Shown piece after piece: positions 31,389-39,492 of a stretch of 44,142 bases of DNA. The translations under genes and the position numbers were made by a program. Origin of the DNA: RGIG8244 sp045592785 (GTDB lineage: Bacteria; Verrucomicrobiota; Lentisphaeria; Victivallales; UBA1829); NCBI GenBank assembly GCA_045592785.1, contig JAZNVL010000006.1, forward strand, positions 1 to 44,142. The letters run 5' to 3'. The notes beneath the pieces are model-generated. The model did not search any database. It was not told the DNA's origin and saw nothing but the letters and a program-made list of their open reading frames with translations. Numbering within the stretch: position 1 is the stretch's first letter; every line of letters begins with the position of its first letter.

Positions 31389-33482
31389 ATGTCAGATCCT
31401 GCTCTTTTTTTGAATCCTCCTGAAAAATATGCGGTACGGGTCATAGCACATGCTCTCCATAAGAAAATCGATCTTTTTCTGGAATCTTATCACGATTTCG
31501 GCTTCGGCGGAGCAGTGGTCAATGTCCCGTTCGACACCGGGAAAGAGGATGACCCGGTCGGCTTTACCAGTAATCCGGAAAACCTGAAAAAGTTTCAGAC
31601 TGTTCTGGATAAACTCAAAGAACACGGGTTTCCCTACTGGATCTATGATGAATCCGGATATCCCAGCGGACAAGGCGGCGGTCTGGTATTGGAAGGACAT
31701 CCGGAACTTTCCGCAAAAGGGCTTTACATGGAACGGCGCATCACTTACGATGAACCCCGTTCGGTTCACTACCGGATCGATGATGAAACGAACCGGATCG
31801 TATGGGCGGCAAAATATCCCCTTGAGGTGTCGCCGCAAAAACATCAGACCCCGGTGATCTACGAACAGATGACCCCGGTCCCCTTCGAAGAGGATTCCGT
31901 ACGCTGCGAACTCGCTCCCTTTGAAGTTCTTTTTATTTTCTGCGAACGGGATGCCCATTACGGCTCCCAGGGAACACACAATACCTGGTCTTTCCGCAAG
32001 AACATCAACATCATGGACAAACGCGCGGTCAAACGGTTCATCGACTGCTGTTATGAACCCATTGCCAAAGCGTGTCCGGAAGCCTATTCCCATGCGGAAA
32101 ATGTCTTTACGGATGAACCCGGGCTGTTCCATTATTATACCCGCGACTACGAAACCTGGACCCGTGCGATGATCCCGTGGGTGGAAACGTTTTTTGATGA
32201 ATATACAGCGGCATACGGGGAGGATCTGCGCAAGTATCTGCCCCTGATGTTTGAAACGAATCTGCCGAAGGCATACGCCACGCGTATCAAATTTTATTCT
32301 CTGGTGGGGGATCTCATCGCAGATGCGTATTCCGGACAGCTTGCGGCGTGGTGTGAAGCCCACGGAACCGGATTCTCCGGACATTATATGGCAGAAGAAA
32401 GTATGATGAGTCAGGTACTCAATTACGGCGATTACATCAAAGTGCTGTCCAGAGCCACCTATCCGGGACTGGATATTCTGTATTGTGTTCCGGAATATTT
32501 CAACTCCCTGACATTCAAGACACCGCAGATCGCCGCACGGAAAAAGCAGACCGGTATGATGGTGGAGATCTGCCCCTTTGTCAACGTCGAACAGTTCCGG
32601 CAGGATCCGTTGAATTATATGATGGCGACCATGGGGATGCTGTACCTCAGCGGTGTCCGCGTCACCAATTCCTATTTTACTCCGAAGTATGCCTCCTGGC
32701 GGAATAACGCTCTGGACTTCCCGGAAAGTGCCGGGTACGTCAACGTGGAGGAAATGCGGATATTCAACCGCTATGTGGCACGGCTCGGCGTGATGATGGA
32801 AGGCTTGAAAAATGAATGTAACGTCTTTATCTATTATCCCGTGGAAAACGACCAGGCGGTCATGTTCCCTGCCCCCGCACAGCAATTTATCCCGTTCCGG
32901 AGAGCGGCGGACCTGAACAGTCTGGTGAATGCCGTTTATGAAAACGGATATGATTTCTACTTTGTCGATCTGGATGACCTGACCGATGCGGTCCATTCTC
33001 TGGAAACGGAAGGCGAAGCAAAGATTTCCGGCAACCGCGTGGATATCGTGTATGTCCCCCGGCTCTTCGCAATCCGGAAAGCAGCGGTGGAAGCCTTGCG
33101 GAAACTGGAAAAAGCCGGAGTGAAAGTCCGTTACATCGAAACCGCACCGCAGATCTACGATACGGCGGAAGGCGTGACGGATCCCGAGAATTTCCCCGTC
33201 TGCTCCATCGATGATGTCCTGCCCGAACTCAAAGCGACCGTGAAGGGTGTATTCCAGCTTGATTTTGAAAACCGTACGGTGCAGCAGGGTACATTCCACC
33301 GGGACGGCAAAGAGATCCACATGCTGTGCAACCGGACCGGAAAAGAGATCCCGATCCCGTATAACGGAACGGTCCCGGCGGAAATCTGGAATCCGGATGA
33401 CGGCACTATCACGGCATTACAGCCGGGCGGCGCTTTTGTTCTGCCCGCCTACCGTGCGTTGTTTGTAGTGATACCGGAATAA
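31389..33482 (+). CDS. GH106-like glycoside hydrolase (putative rhamnosidase type), cytoplasmic
   Basis: 697 residues, no signal peptide. YDESGYPSGQGGGLVLEGHP (from residue 86) and VFTDEPGLFHYY (T241-D242-E243-P244) are recurrent motifs of the GH106-type alpha-L-rhamnosidase-like proteins common in Bacteroidota and Lentisphaerota. The last 150 residues include a flavodoxin-like part (VDIVYVPRLFAIRKAAVEAL) and a beta-domain. It lacks the C-terminal sandwich domains of full GH106 enzymes, so the substrate is uncertain. AGAAAGGA lies eight bases upstream of the ATG. First gene of a three-gene operon. Confidence 0.68.
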   Translation: MSDPALFLNPPEKYAVRVIAHALHKKIDLFLESYHDFGFGGAVVNVPFDTGKEDDPVGFTSNPENLKKFQTVLDKLKEHGFPYWIYDESGYPSGQGGGLVLEGHPELSAKGLYMERRITYDEPRSVHYRIDDETNRIVWAAKYPLEVSPQKHQTPVIYEQMTPVPFEEDSVRCELAPFEVLFIFCERDAHYGSQGTHNTWSFRKNINIMDKRAVKRFIDCCYEPIAKACPEAYSHAENVFTDEPGLFHYYTRDYETWTRAMIPWVETFFDEYTAAYGEDLRKYLPLMFETNLPKAYATRIKFYSLVGDLIADAYSGQLAAWCEAHGTGFSGHYMAEESMMSQVLNYGDYIKVLSRATYPGLDILYCVPEYFNSLTFKTPQIAARKKQTGMMVEICPFVNVEQFRQDPLNYMMATMGMLYLSGVRVTNSYFTPKYASWRNNALDFPESAGYVNVEEMRIFNRYVARLGVMMEGLKNECNVFIYYPVENDQAVMFPAPAQQFIPFRRAADLNSLVNAVYENGYDFYFVDLDDLTDAVHSLETEGEAKISGNRVDIVYVPRLFAIRKAAVEALRKLEKAGVKVRYIETAPQIYDTAEGVTDPENFPVCSIDDVLPELKATVKGVFQLDFENRTVQQGTFHRDGKEIHMLCNRTGKEIPIPYNGTVPAEIWNPDDGTITALQPGGAFVLPAYRALFVVIPE

Positions 33483-33506
33483 AATTCTGATACAGGGGTT
33501 CTGATC

Positions 33507-34565
33507 ATGAAAAAATTGAATGTGGGTGTATTCGGACTGGGCAGGATCGGACGCGGACATCTGAAAGAACTTGCATCCCTGCCGGAACAGTTCAATATCG
33601 TAGCTGGCGCGGATCATGCGCCCGATCGCCGGAACGAATTGTGTCCGGAGGAATTGAAAAACGCGGTGTGTTATTCCTCCCTGGATGAATTGCTGGCACA
33701 TCCCGGTCTGGATATGGTGACTATCGCTGTCCGCCATCCGGATCATGTTCCGTCCGCGATCCGGATATTGGAAGCGGGGAAGATCGCCGTGGTGGAAAAA
33801 CCGACCGCGCTCAACACGGCGGAATTTGATCGTATGCTGGAAGCCGCAAAGAAATATCCACATAAACTTTTCCTGCGTCACAACCGGCGTTTTGAGCCCG
33901 CATTTGTCAAGGTCAGAGAGCTGATGAACTCCGGCGCGTTCGGCGAGATTCAGTACATCAAACTTTACCGCAGTGTCGGTTACTGCCGTCGCAACGACTG
34001 GATGACCATGCCGGAATTTTATGGCGGACTGCTCACCAACTGGGGTCCCCATTTGATCGATCAGGCATTGCAGCTGCTGGAGTCCCCGGTGAAAGAACTT
34101 TTCGCCGACATCCGGCATGTGATTTCCATCGGGACATGCGACGATCATTTCAAACTGGTCCTCAAAGGGGAAAACGGACGGCTGGCGGATATCGAGATCT
34201 CCGGCGCAAATGCCATGCCCGGCAGAGAGATGGAGATCATCGGATCCCGGGGGACCATTGTCTTTGAGAATGGAAAACTCCTGGCGCGTTATCTGGATCC
34301 CTGTGTGACATGGAAGGAACTGAAACCCCATCCGGAAAATCCCCCGCTCGCCTACGGAAATTTTGAAGAGGAGCTTTATTTCGTCAATGCGGAATTCGAT
34401 CTGCCCCGGATCAGTCAGACGGTGTTGTGGAAGTATTTGTATGACGATGCCGTGAACGGCGTCCCCACCGTGATCAAACTGGAAGAAGGACGGGAAGTCG
34501 TCCGGATCACAGAAGAAGCCTTCAAATTCTGCGGACTTGACCCCGTCGCGCAGGTGAAACGATAA
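33507..34565 (+). CDS. Gfo/Idh/MocA family sugar dehydrogenase
   Basis: 352 residues. The N-terminal Rossmann fold has GLGRIGRGH (10-18) and the family EKP motif (E97-K98-P99), where the lysine helps hold substrate and cofactor. The C-terminal domain opens with RHNRRFEPAFVKVRELMNSG and has the GGLLTNWGPHLIDQALQL helix with its catalytic-site histidine. The family oxidises or reduces sugars such as inositol, glucose or amino sugars with NAD(P). It lies 24 bases after the glycosidase gene, so it probably acts on the released sugar. It is the intact counterpart of the truncated protein at 13782. Confidence 0.88.
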   Translation: MKKLNVGVFGLGRIGRGHLKELASLPEQFNIVAGADHAPDRRNELCPEELKNAVCYSSLDELLAHPGLDMVTIAVRHPDHVPSAIRILEAGKIAVVEKPTALNTAEFDRMLEAAKKYPHKLFLRHNRRFEPAFVKVRELMNSGAFGEIQYIKLYRSVGYCRRNDWMTMPEFYGGLLTNWGPHLIDQALQLLESPVKELFADIRHVISIGTCDDHFKLVLKGENGRLADIEISGANAMPGREMEIIGSRGTIVFENGKLLARYLDPCVTWKELKPHPENPPLAYGNFEEELYFVNAEFDLPRISQTVLWKYLYDDAVNGVPTVIKLEEGREVVRITEEAFKFCGLDPVAQVKR

Positions 34566-34586
34566 CAGAAGAAAGGACCATTTCCA

Positions 34587-35213
34587 ATGGCAAAGATCCT
34601 CTTTTTCGGCGATTCCCTTACTGCATACCGGGAAAACGTGGTGACGGCATCGGAACTCTTTGCGGAACACTACCCGCAGCATGTGATCGTCAATAAGGGG
34701 GTTGGCGGCAACGATACCCGGATGGCAAGGGAACGGTTCACACGGGATGTATTGGCGGAGAAACCGGATTACCTCATCTTCTGTTTCGGTACCAACGATG
34801 CCGCCATCGATATCTGGAAACAGAAGACCACCCCCCGGATCGATCTGGAAGAATATTTGACCAACCTCCGTTACTTTGTCCATGAGGCGCGTGCCGCGGG
34901 AGCAAAAGTGATCTACTGGCTTTCCACGCCCATGGTCATGACGGAAACACTGAAAACGTATTACGGCGGAGAACCTTACACGTCAAAAGGTTTCAACTTC
35001 ATGTTGGATGAATATCTTGCTGCCGCCGTAAAGTTGATGACCGAAGAACAGGTCGTTACGGTATCCATCAACCGACTTTTCAAAACAATGACCGGCAATG
35101 AGGAAGCCGGACTTCTGGAACTGTTTCCGGATGGGATGCACCCAAATTCCGCAGGACAGAAAATCATTTTCGGGGAGCTGCTCCGCGCGTTTGAATCCAT
35201 TGCCGGGGAATGA
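34587..35213 (+). CDS. SGNH/GDSL hydrolase (probable carbohydrate esterase)
   Basis: 208 residues with the four SGNH blocks: GDSLTAYRE (S10 nucleophile), GVGGNDTRM (G and N of the oxyanion hole), FGTNDA (68-72) and DGMHPN (D182, H185). No signal peptide. Members of this group often remove acetyl groups from sugars, which fits its place behind a glycosidase and a sugar dehydrogenase. AGAAAGGA precedes the ATG. It converges on the pdxR-like gene with 15 bases between stops. Confidence 0.88.
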   Translation: MAKILFFGDSLTAYRENVVTASELFAEHYPQHVIVNKGVGGNDTRMARERFTRDVLAEKPDYLIFCFGTNDAAIDIWKQKTTPRIDLEEYLTNLRYFVHEARAAGAKVIYWLSTPMVMTETLKTYYGGEPYTSKGFNFMLDEYLAAAVKLMTEEQVVTVSINRLFKTMTGNEEAGLLELFPDGMHPNSAGQKIIFGELLRAFESIAGE

Positions 35214-35228
35214 ATAACAGCGGTTCCA

Positions 35229-36647
35229 TCATATACTCGCTGCCAGATCGGTGCGGATGAATTCCCGGATGATCCCGCAACCCCGTTCCAGTTGAAGAGT
35301 ATCCCCCGGCGAAGAGATCGCCAGCCGCATGAAACTGTACGGCGTACGGGTCACGGTGAAACGGTAGGAACAGTAAACACGCACTTCACGCTGCAATAGA
35401 CGGCGTTCGATCTCCATTTCATCCATGGCGGATTTCGGAATCGGCAGCCAGCGGAAAAATGCCGCCGGAGTGCCCGGGACGACTGCTTCCGGAAAGAACC
35501 GGTCAAAGACTTTGTTCCGTTCCTCTGCCAATTCTGCTTTCTGTTCCAGGATCCGTGCGGCTTTCCCGCTCAGGATCAGTTCCGTCATGATCTCCGCATC
35601 CAGTGACGAGGTCTTGATGTTCAAATGGAATAACGCGTTCAGGAGCGGGATGCGGAAATTCTCCGGAAACGCGGCAAATGCCACCCGTAACCCGTTGCAT
35701 AACGCCATGGTGGAGTTACAGATATAAATGGTCTGTTCCGGCAGACGGGAAAACATGGAGTGATATTTGCCGTCCGTCACCTGGGGGATCCCCGTGTTAT
35801 CATCTTCCAACAGAATAAGTTTACGTCTTGCAATTACTTGTGCCAGTTCATCCTTGCGTTTTTCCGGAATGGTGCAGGTGGTGGGATTGGCACAGTTCGG
35901 CATAAGAAAGATCCCGGCGATCCCTTCTTTGCGGCAAAGAAGGTCCAGTTCCTCTGCGATCATGCCTTCGCTGTCGCCTTTCACGGGGATCAGCCGTATG
36001 TGGGAAAGATGGGCGGTCCCGATCAGATTGGAGTAAGTGAATTCATCCACCGCGATCTTGTCGCCGATCCGGAAAAGGGAAAGCAATGCGGCACTGATGA
36101 TATTCTGCGCACCCGAAAAAATGGCAGTGTGTTCGCTGTCCGTATGCACATCCATCTGCTTCATCCAATGGGCGCCCGCCGCCCGCTGATGAAGGTGTCC
36201 GGCGACTTCCGTGTAGGAATACAGTTCTTCGATATATCCCTTCTTCAACACGTTTTCGCTTGCCTCGATGATCGGTGCTTTGATGTGATCAAAACCCTTC
36301 AGCAGACCCAGTTCGATGAGTTGCGCAGAGTGGCTCACCCGGTGCGCCGTTTCTTTCCCGGGGAGCGGAGAAACAAACGTCCCTTTGCCCGTCACACCGT
36401 AAAGCAGCTTCCGTTCCCGGCAGAGATTGTACGCCCGGGTAACGGTGGTGAAGTTCAGATCCAGGTAATCCGCCAGCTCCCTCTGGGGCGGGAGTTTGGT
36501 CCCGGAAACGAGTTTACCGGAAACAATATCGGCTTCCAGTGCGTTGGCAAGCGCGAGATAATAAGGGCGTTTCAGGCTCTCTTTCTCCGGTGTCCAGCTC
36601 AAATAAAAATGATCGAATGAGTTTGTTGGCATTTTATTGTAATCCAT
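35229..36647 (-). CDS. pdxR: MocR/PdxR-type regulator lacking the PLP lysine
   Basis: 472 residues: an N-terminal GntR winged helix (about 28-95; GTKLPPQRELADYLDLNFTT, TVTRAYNLCRERKLLYG) and an aminotransferase-fold domain (about 120-470; MPNCANPTT, LLEDDNTGIPQV). PdxR proteins normally bind pyridoxal phosphate as an aldimine and control pdxST. In the usual FSKTLxPGLRLGY block this protein reads NSTMALCNGLRVAFA, so Met314 (codon 35706-35708) replaces the lysine. It is divergent from pdxS with interleaved promoters, which supports the assignment. The leader is only about 15 bases, without a ribosome site, so the gene may be nearly leaderless. Confidence 0.82.
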   Translation of the reverse strand: MDYNKMPTNSFDHFYLSWTPEKESLKRPYYLALANALEADIVSGKLVSGTKLPPQRELADYLDLNFTTVTRAYNLCRERKLLYGVTGKGTFVSPLPGKETAHRVSHSAQLIELGLLKGFDHIKAPIIEASENVLKKGYIEELYSYTEVAGHLHQRAAGAHWMKQMDVHTDSEHTAIFSGAQNIISAALLSLFRIGDKIAVDEFTYSNLIGTAHLSHIRLIPVKGDSEGMIAEELDLLCRKEGIAGIFLMPNCANPTTCTIPEKRKDELAQVIARRKLILLEDDNTGIPQVTDGKYHSMFSRLPEQTIYICNSTMALCNGLRVAFAAFPENFRIPLLNALFHLNIKTSSLDAEIMTELILSGKAARILEQKAELAEERNKVFDRFFPEAVVPGTPAAFFRWLPIPKSAMDEMEIERRLLQREVRVYCSYRFTVTRTPYSFMRLAISSPGDTLQLERGCGIIREFIRTDLAASI

Positions 36648-36660
36648 ACAATTTCTGAAT

Positions 36661-36697
36661 TTGTATTGAATATAGCACCATGTTATATTAAAGTCAA
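36661..36697. promoter_or_regulatory. Interleaved divergent promoters of pdxR-like gene and pdxST
   Basis: Plus strand: TTGTAT (36661-36666), 17 bases, TATATT (36684-36689). Minus strand: TTGACT (36697-36692), 17 bases, TATATT (36674-36669). The two core promoters occupy the same 37 bases, so polymerase on one blocks the other, and a regulator bound here would control both. Confidence 0.82.
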
Positions 36698-36726
36698 GTC
36701 AAAAATCATCAAATCAGGAGAGAATT

Positions 36727-37602
36727 ATGAAAAATGAACAGTACGAACTGAATTGCAACCTCGCGCAGATGCTCAAGGGCGGCGTGATCATGGATGTGAC
36801 CACCCCGGAACAGGCGAAGATCGCCGAAGATGCCGGGGCATGTGCCGTCATGGCACTGGAACGGATCCCCGCAGATATCCGTGCGGCGGGCGGTGTTTCC
36901 CGGATGAGTGATCCGGGCATGATCCGCGGGATCCAGGAAGCGGTATCTATTCCCGTCATGGCGAAATGCCGGATCGGACACATTGCGGAAGCCCGTATTC
37001 TGGAAGCGATCGAGATCGATTACATTGATGAAAGCGAAGTATTGAGTCCGGCGGATGACATCTACCATGTGGATAAACGTGCGTTCAAAGTCCCGTTTGT
37101 CTGCGGTGCCAGAGACCTGGGTGAAGCCCTGCGCCGTATCAATGAAGGTGCGGCGATGATCCGGACCAAAGGCGAACCGGGCACCGGGGATGTGGTACAG
37201 GCTGTCCGCCACATGCGCAAAATGAATCAGGAGATCCGCCGCGTGACCAATATGGCGGAAGATGAACTGTACGAAGCCGCCAAACAGCTGCAGGTCCCCT
37301 TTGATCTGCTGCAGTATGTCCATCAGAACGGGAAACTTCCGGTGGTGAATTTTGCCGCCGGCGGTGTAGCCACTCCGGCGGATGCGGCACTCATGATGCT
37401 CCTGGGAGCGGAAGGCGTGTTCGTGGGATCCGGCATATTCAAGTCCGGGGATCCGGCGAAACGGGCGGCGGCGATCGTCAAAGCGGTGACCAATTATCAG
37501 GATTACAAGATGCTGGCGGAACTTTCCAGCGGACTGGGAGAAGCCATGGTGGGGATCAATCCCGCCGAGATCCGGGTCATCATGGAAGAACGGGGGATAT
37601 GA
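36727..37602 (+). CDS. pdxS: Pyridoxal 5-phosphate synthase subunit PdxS
   Basis: 291 residues. Synthase subunit of the DXP-independent vitamin B6 pathway; it makes PLP from ribose 5-phosphate, glyceraldehyde 3-phosphate and ammonia supplied by PdxT. Landmarks: GGVIMDVTTPEQAKIAEDAG, the imine-forming lysine K80 in MAKCRIGH, the second catalytic lysine K148 in MIRTKGEPGTGDVV and the phosphate-site GVATPADAALMM and GVFVGSGIFKS blocks. AGGAG lies about eight bases before the ATG. Operon with pdxT (four-base overlap). Confidence 0.97.
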   Translation: MKNEQYELNCNLAQMLKGGVIMDVTTPEQAKIAEDAGACAVMALERIPADIRAAGGVSRMSDPGMIRGIQEAVSIPVMAKCRIGHIAEARILEAIEIDYIDESEVLSPADDIYHVDKRAFKVPFVCGARDLGEALRRINEGAAMIRTKGEPGTGDVVQAVRHMRKMNQEIRRVTNMAEDELYEAAKQLQVPFDLLQYVHQNGKLPVVNFAAGGVATPADAALMMLLGAEGVFVGSGIFKSGDPAKRAAAIVKAVTNYQDYKMLAELSSGLGEAMVGINPAEIRVIMEERGI

Positions 37603-38174
37603 TGCGCATCGCAGTTCTGGCTCTGCAGGGGGATTTTGCCGAACACGAAAGCATTTTCCAACGTTTGCAGATCCCCACACTCCAGTTGCGGCAGAAACGC
37701 GATCTGGAACAGGATTTCGATGCCCTGATCCTCCCCGGCGGCGAAAGCACCGTCCAGGGAAAACTTCTGCGGGAACTGGATATGTTCGACGAAATCCGCA
37801 CCCGGATCGTCAATGGACTCCCCGTCATGGCGACTTGTGCCGGGACGATCCTCCTGGCACAGCAGCTCCTGGATGATCCCGTCGTTCACCTGGCGACTCT
37901 CGGTATTTCGGTCCGGCGCAACGCCTACGGCAGACAATTGAGTTCTTTCCACACCGGAGGAACGTTTGCCGGACTCAAAGAGATCCCCATGAGTTTCATC
38001 CGTGCGCCGCAGATCGAATTCTGCGTGCCGGGGGTGGAAGTCCTTGCCGAACACAATGGCAGGATCACCGCGGTCCGACAGGGACGTCAGCTGGCAATGA
38101 CGTTTCATCCGGAACTGGGAAGTGACACCCGGATCGCGGAATATTTCCTTGCGATATGTGCCGGAAAAGCATAA
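37599..38174 (+). CDS. pdxT: Pyridoxal 5-phosphate synthase glutaminase subunit PdxT
   Basis: 191 residues, class I glutaminase that releases ammonia from glutamine for PdxS. Family blocks are VLALQGDFAEH, LPGGEST (47-51), the nucleophile C80 in ATCAGTILLA and the H170/E172 pair in TFHPELGSD. The ATG overlaps the pdxS stop, implying coupled translation and equal output of the two subunits. Confidence 0.96.
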   Translation: MMRIAVLALQGDFAEHESIFQRLQIPTLQLRQKRDLEQDFDALILPGGESTVQGKLLRELDMFDEIRTRIVNGLPVMATCAGTILLAQQLLDDPVVHLATLGISVRRNAYGRQLSSFHTGGTFAGLKEIPMSFIRAPQIEFCVPGVEVLAEHNGRITAVRQGRQLAMTFHPELGSDTRIAEYFLAICAGKA

Positions 38175-38296
38175 ATCGCGCATTTGTTTCGTTAAATCCA
38201 TGATATAGTTGCGATAAATCCATTGCTTTTTTCAGAATTTTGCGTATAATATATAAAAATAATAAATGTATTGCAAATGATGAAAGGACAGAAACA

Positions 38297-39259
38297 ATGG
38301 ATGTTTTGCGTTGTAAGAAATTTACATTGATCGAACTTCCGGTCGTTACTTCACATCTCTACTGTGACCGGTCGCAGAGTGTGTCCCAAAAAAACAGTGC
38401 AAAGAGAGCGTTTTTTTCACCTGCCCATGGGCAGGTGAACCGATTCCGGTTCACCTTAATTGAACTCCTCGTCGTGATCGCAATTATTGCGATTCTTGCG
38501 GCAATGCTGATGCCCTCTCTCGGCGCAGCGAAAAGTACCGCAAAAAAAGCAGGCTGTATCTCGAATCTGAAGGGGATCGGTGTCGCCTACGGCGCGTATG
38601 CAACCGATAATGACGATTTCTTTGCCGTTGATCATAACGGCGAACCCATCACCTGCCGGATCAAACGTGCGGTGCGGAACAGTCGGGTCGGCTGGCTGGA
38701 TGCGGATTTTACCGACAGCCAGTTGAGTTATGTACGTATTGCCGCAAACTATCTGGGCAAGAGCGGCGAACTCTTCCTTTGTCCCGGCAGCGTGCGCCCG
38801 CATAAACTGGGCAGTTATTCCGGCGTGGGAGCGGACGAAGGATATTGTCTGAAGCGGAATGCCCCATGGGATCAGACCGGACATCCTTCCTACGGGATCA
38901 TGGGTGTACACAGTTATTACAAACTTTCTTACAACGTGCCCAATGGTACCAACAACAACGGCCTTTACAAGTCCAACGGGATCCGGTTCAACAAGATCGT
39001 GAAACTGGGGACCAACCGGATGGCGATCATTATGGAAAGCGAAGCACAGTTCGGGACGCAGGGGTATATCACCACCGATGAAGGAAACGGCAGACGTGTT
39101 GAGTTCCTCACCTCCATCCGCGGAGATTTCATCCCTCACGGCAATTATCTGAATATGATCCATCCGGACCTTTCCGTGGAAAGCGCGACTTACGCCAATG
39201 TTTACGCCACGGATGCCTACTGGATGCGCAATACATCCATCTGGTGTCCCGCCAACTGA
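38297..39259 (+). CDS. Pseudopilin-like protein with a duplicated prepilin signal
   Basis: 320 residues from the ATG at 38297 (AAAGGA eight bases upstream). A first signal, KKFTLIELPVV (Phe9), is decayed: its hydrophobic helix is replaced by TSHLYCDRSQSVSQ. Forty-three residues later a complete signal, FTLIELLVV (Phe52) followed by a hydrophobic helix, appears after SPAHGQVNRFR. The body resembles other Lentisphaerota pseudopilins. The usual C-terminal H-x9-DG reads H-x9-DL here (PHGNYLNMIHPDL). Type II secretion-like assembly is possible; the role is unknown. It stands alone between pdxT and tRNA-Pro. Confidence 0.85.
   Translation: MDVLRCKKFTLIELPVVTSHLYCDRSQSVSQKNSAKRAFFSPAHGQVNRFRFTLIELLVVIAIIAILAAMLMPSLGAAKSTAKKAGCISNLKGIGVAYGAYATDNDDFFAVDHNGEPITCRIKRAVRNSRVGWLDADFTDSQLSYVRIAANYLGKSGELFLCPGSVRPHKLGSYSGVGADEGYCLKRNAPWDQTGHPSYGIMGVHSYYKLSYNVPNGTNNNGLYKSNGIRFNKIVKLGTNRMAIIMESEAQFGTQGYITTDEGNGRRVEFLTSIRGDFIPHGNYLNMIHPDLSVESATYANVYATDAYWMRNTSIWCPAN
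38416..38455. repeat. Overlapping palindromes in pseudopilin leader, copy 2
   Basis: 38416-38439 is the same perfect 24-bp palindrome as at 17428-17451. 38434-38455 is GGTGAACCG-ATTC-CGGTTCACC, nine paired bases. The inner arms differ from copy 1 (CCG/CGG here, GCT/AGC there) but stay complementary. Confidence 0.9.
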
Positions 39260-39341
39260 AAATGAAATGATCCGGAGAGATCACGCCCAGGTAATGGAGC
39301 GTTAGCGGACGTCTTCGTTGACTATTCCTTTGCAAAAAAAA

Positions 39342-39417
39342 TGGTCGGGGTAGGCGGACTCGAACCGTCGACTTTTTGGTCCCAAACCAAACGCGCTACC
39401 AACTGCGCTATACCCCG
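39342..39417 (-). tRNA. tRNA-Pro (anticodon UGG)
   Basis: Minus strand, 76 bases including an encoded CCA. Acceptor arms CGGGGTA/TACCCCG, D-arm GCGCAGTTGGTAGCGC, anticodon arm TTTGG-TTTGGGA-CCAAA with UGG in the loop, and T-arm GGTTCGAGTCC. A run of eight T follows the CCA and probably ends transcription. Confidence 0.96.
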
Positions 39418-39425
39418 GACGTGCT

Positions 39426-39455
39426 ATAATGTAACGCTTAAACGCAAAAAGTCAA
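39426..39455 (-). promoter_or_regulatory. Promoter of tRNA-Pro
   Basis: Minus strand: TTGACT (39455-39450), an 18-base spacer and CATTAT (39431-39426), eight bases before the tRNA. Confidence 0.6.
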
Positions 39456-39492
39456 CCCGGAAAACCAAAAAAGGAGGAAAAACATTTCCGTT

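Noticed and set aside
31392..33320. A 642-codon minus-strand frame
   Set aside because: Antisense to the GH106-like gene with its YDESGYPSG and TDEPG motifs; composition is rich in His, Phe and Ile, as expected of a shadow.
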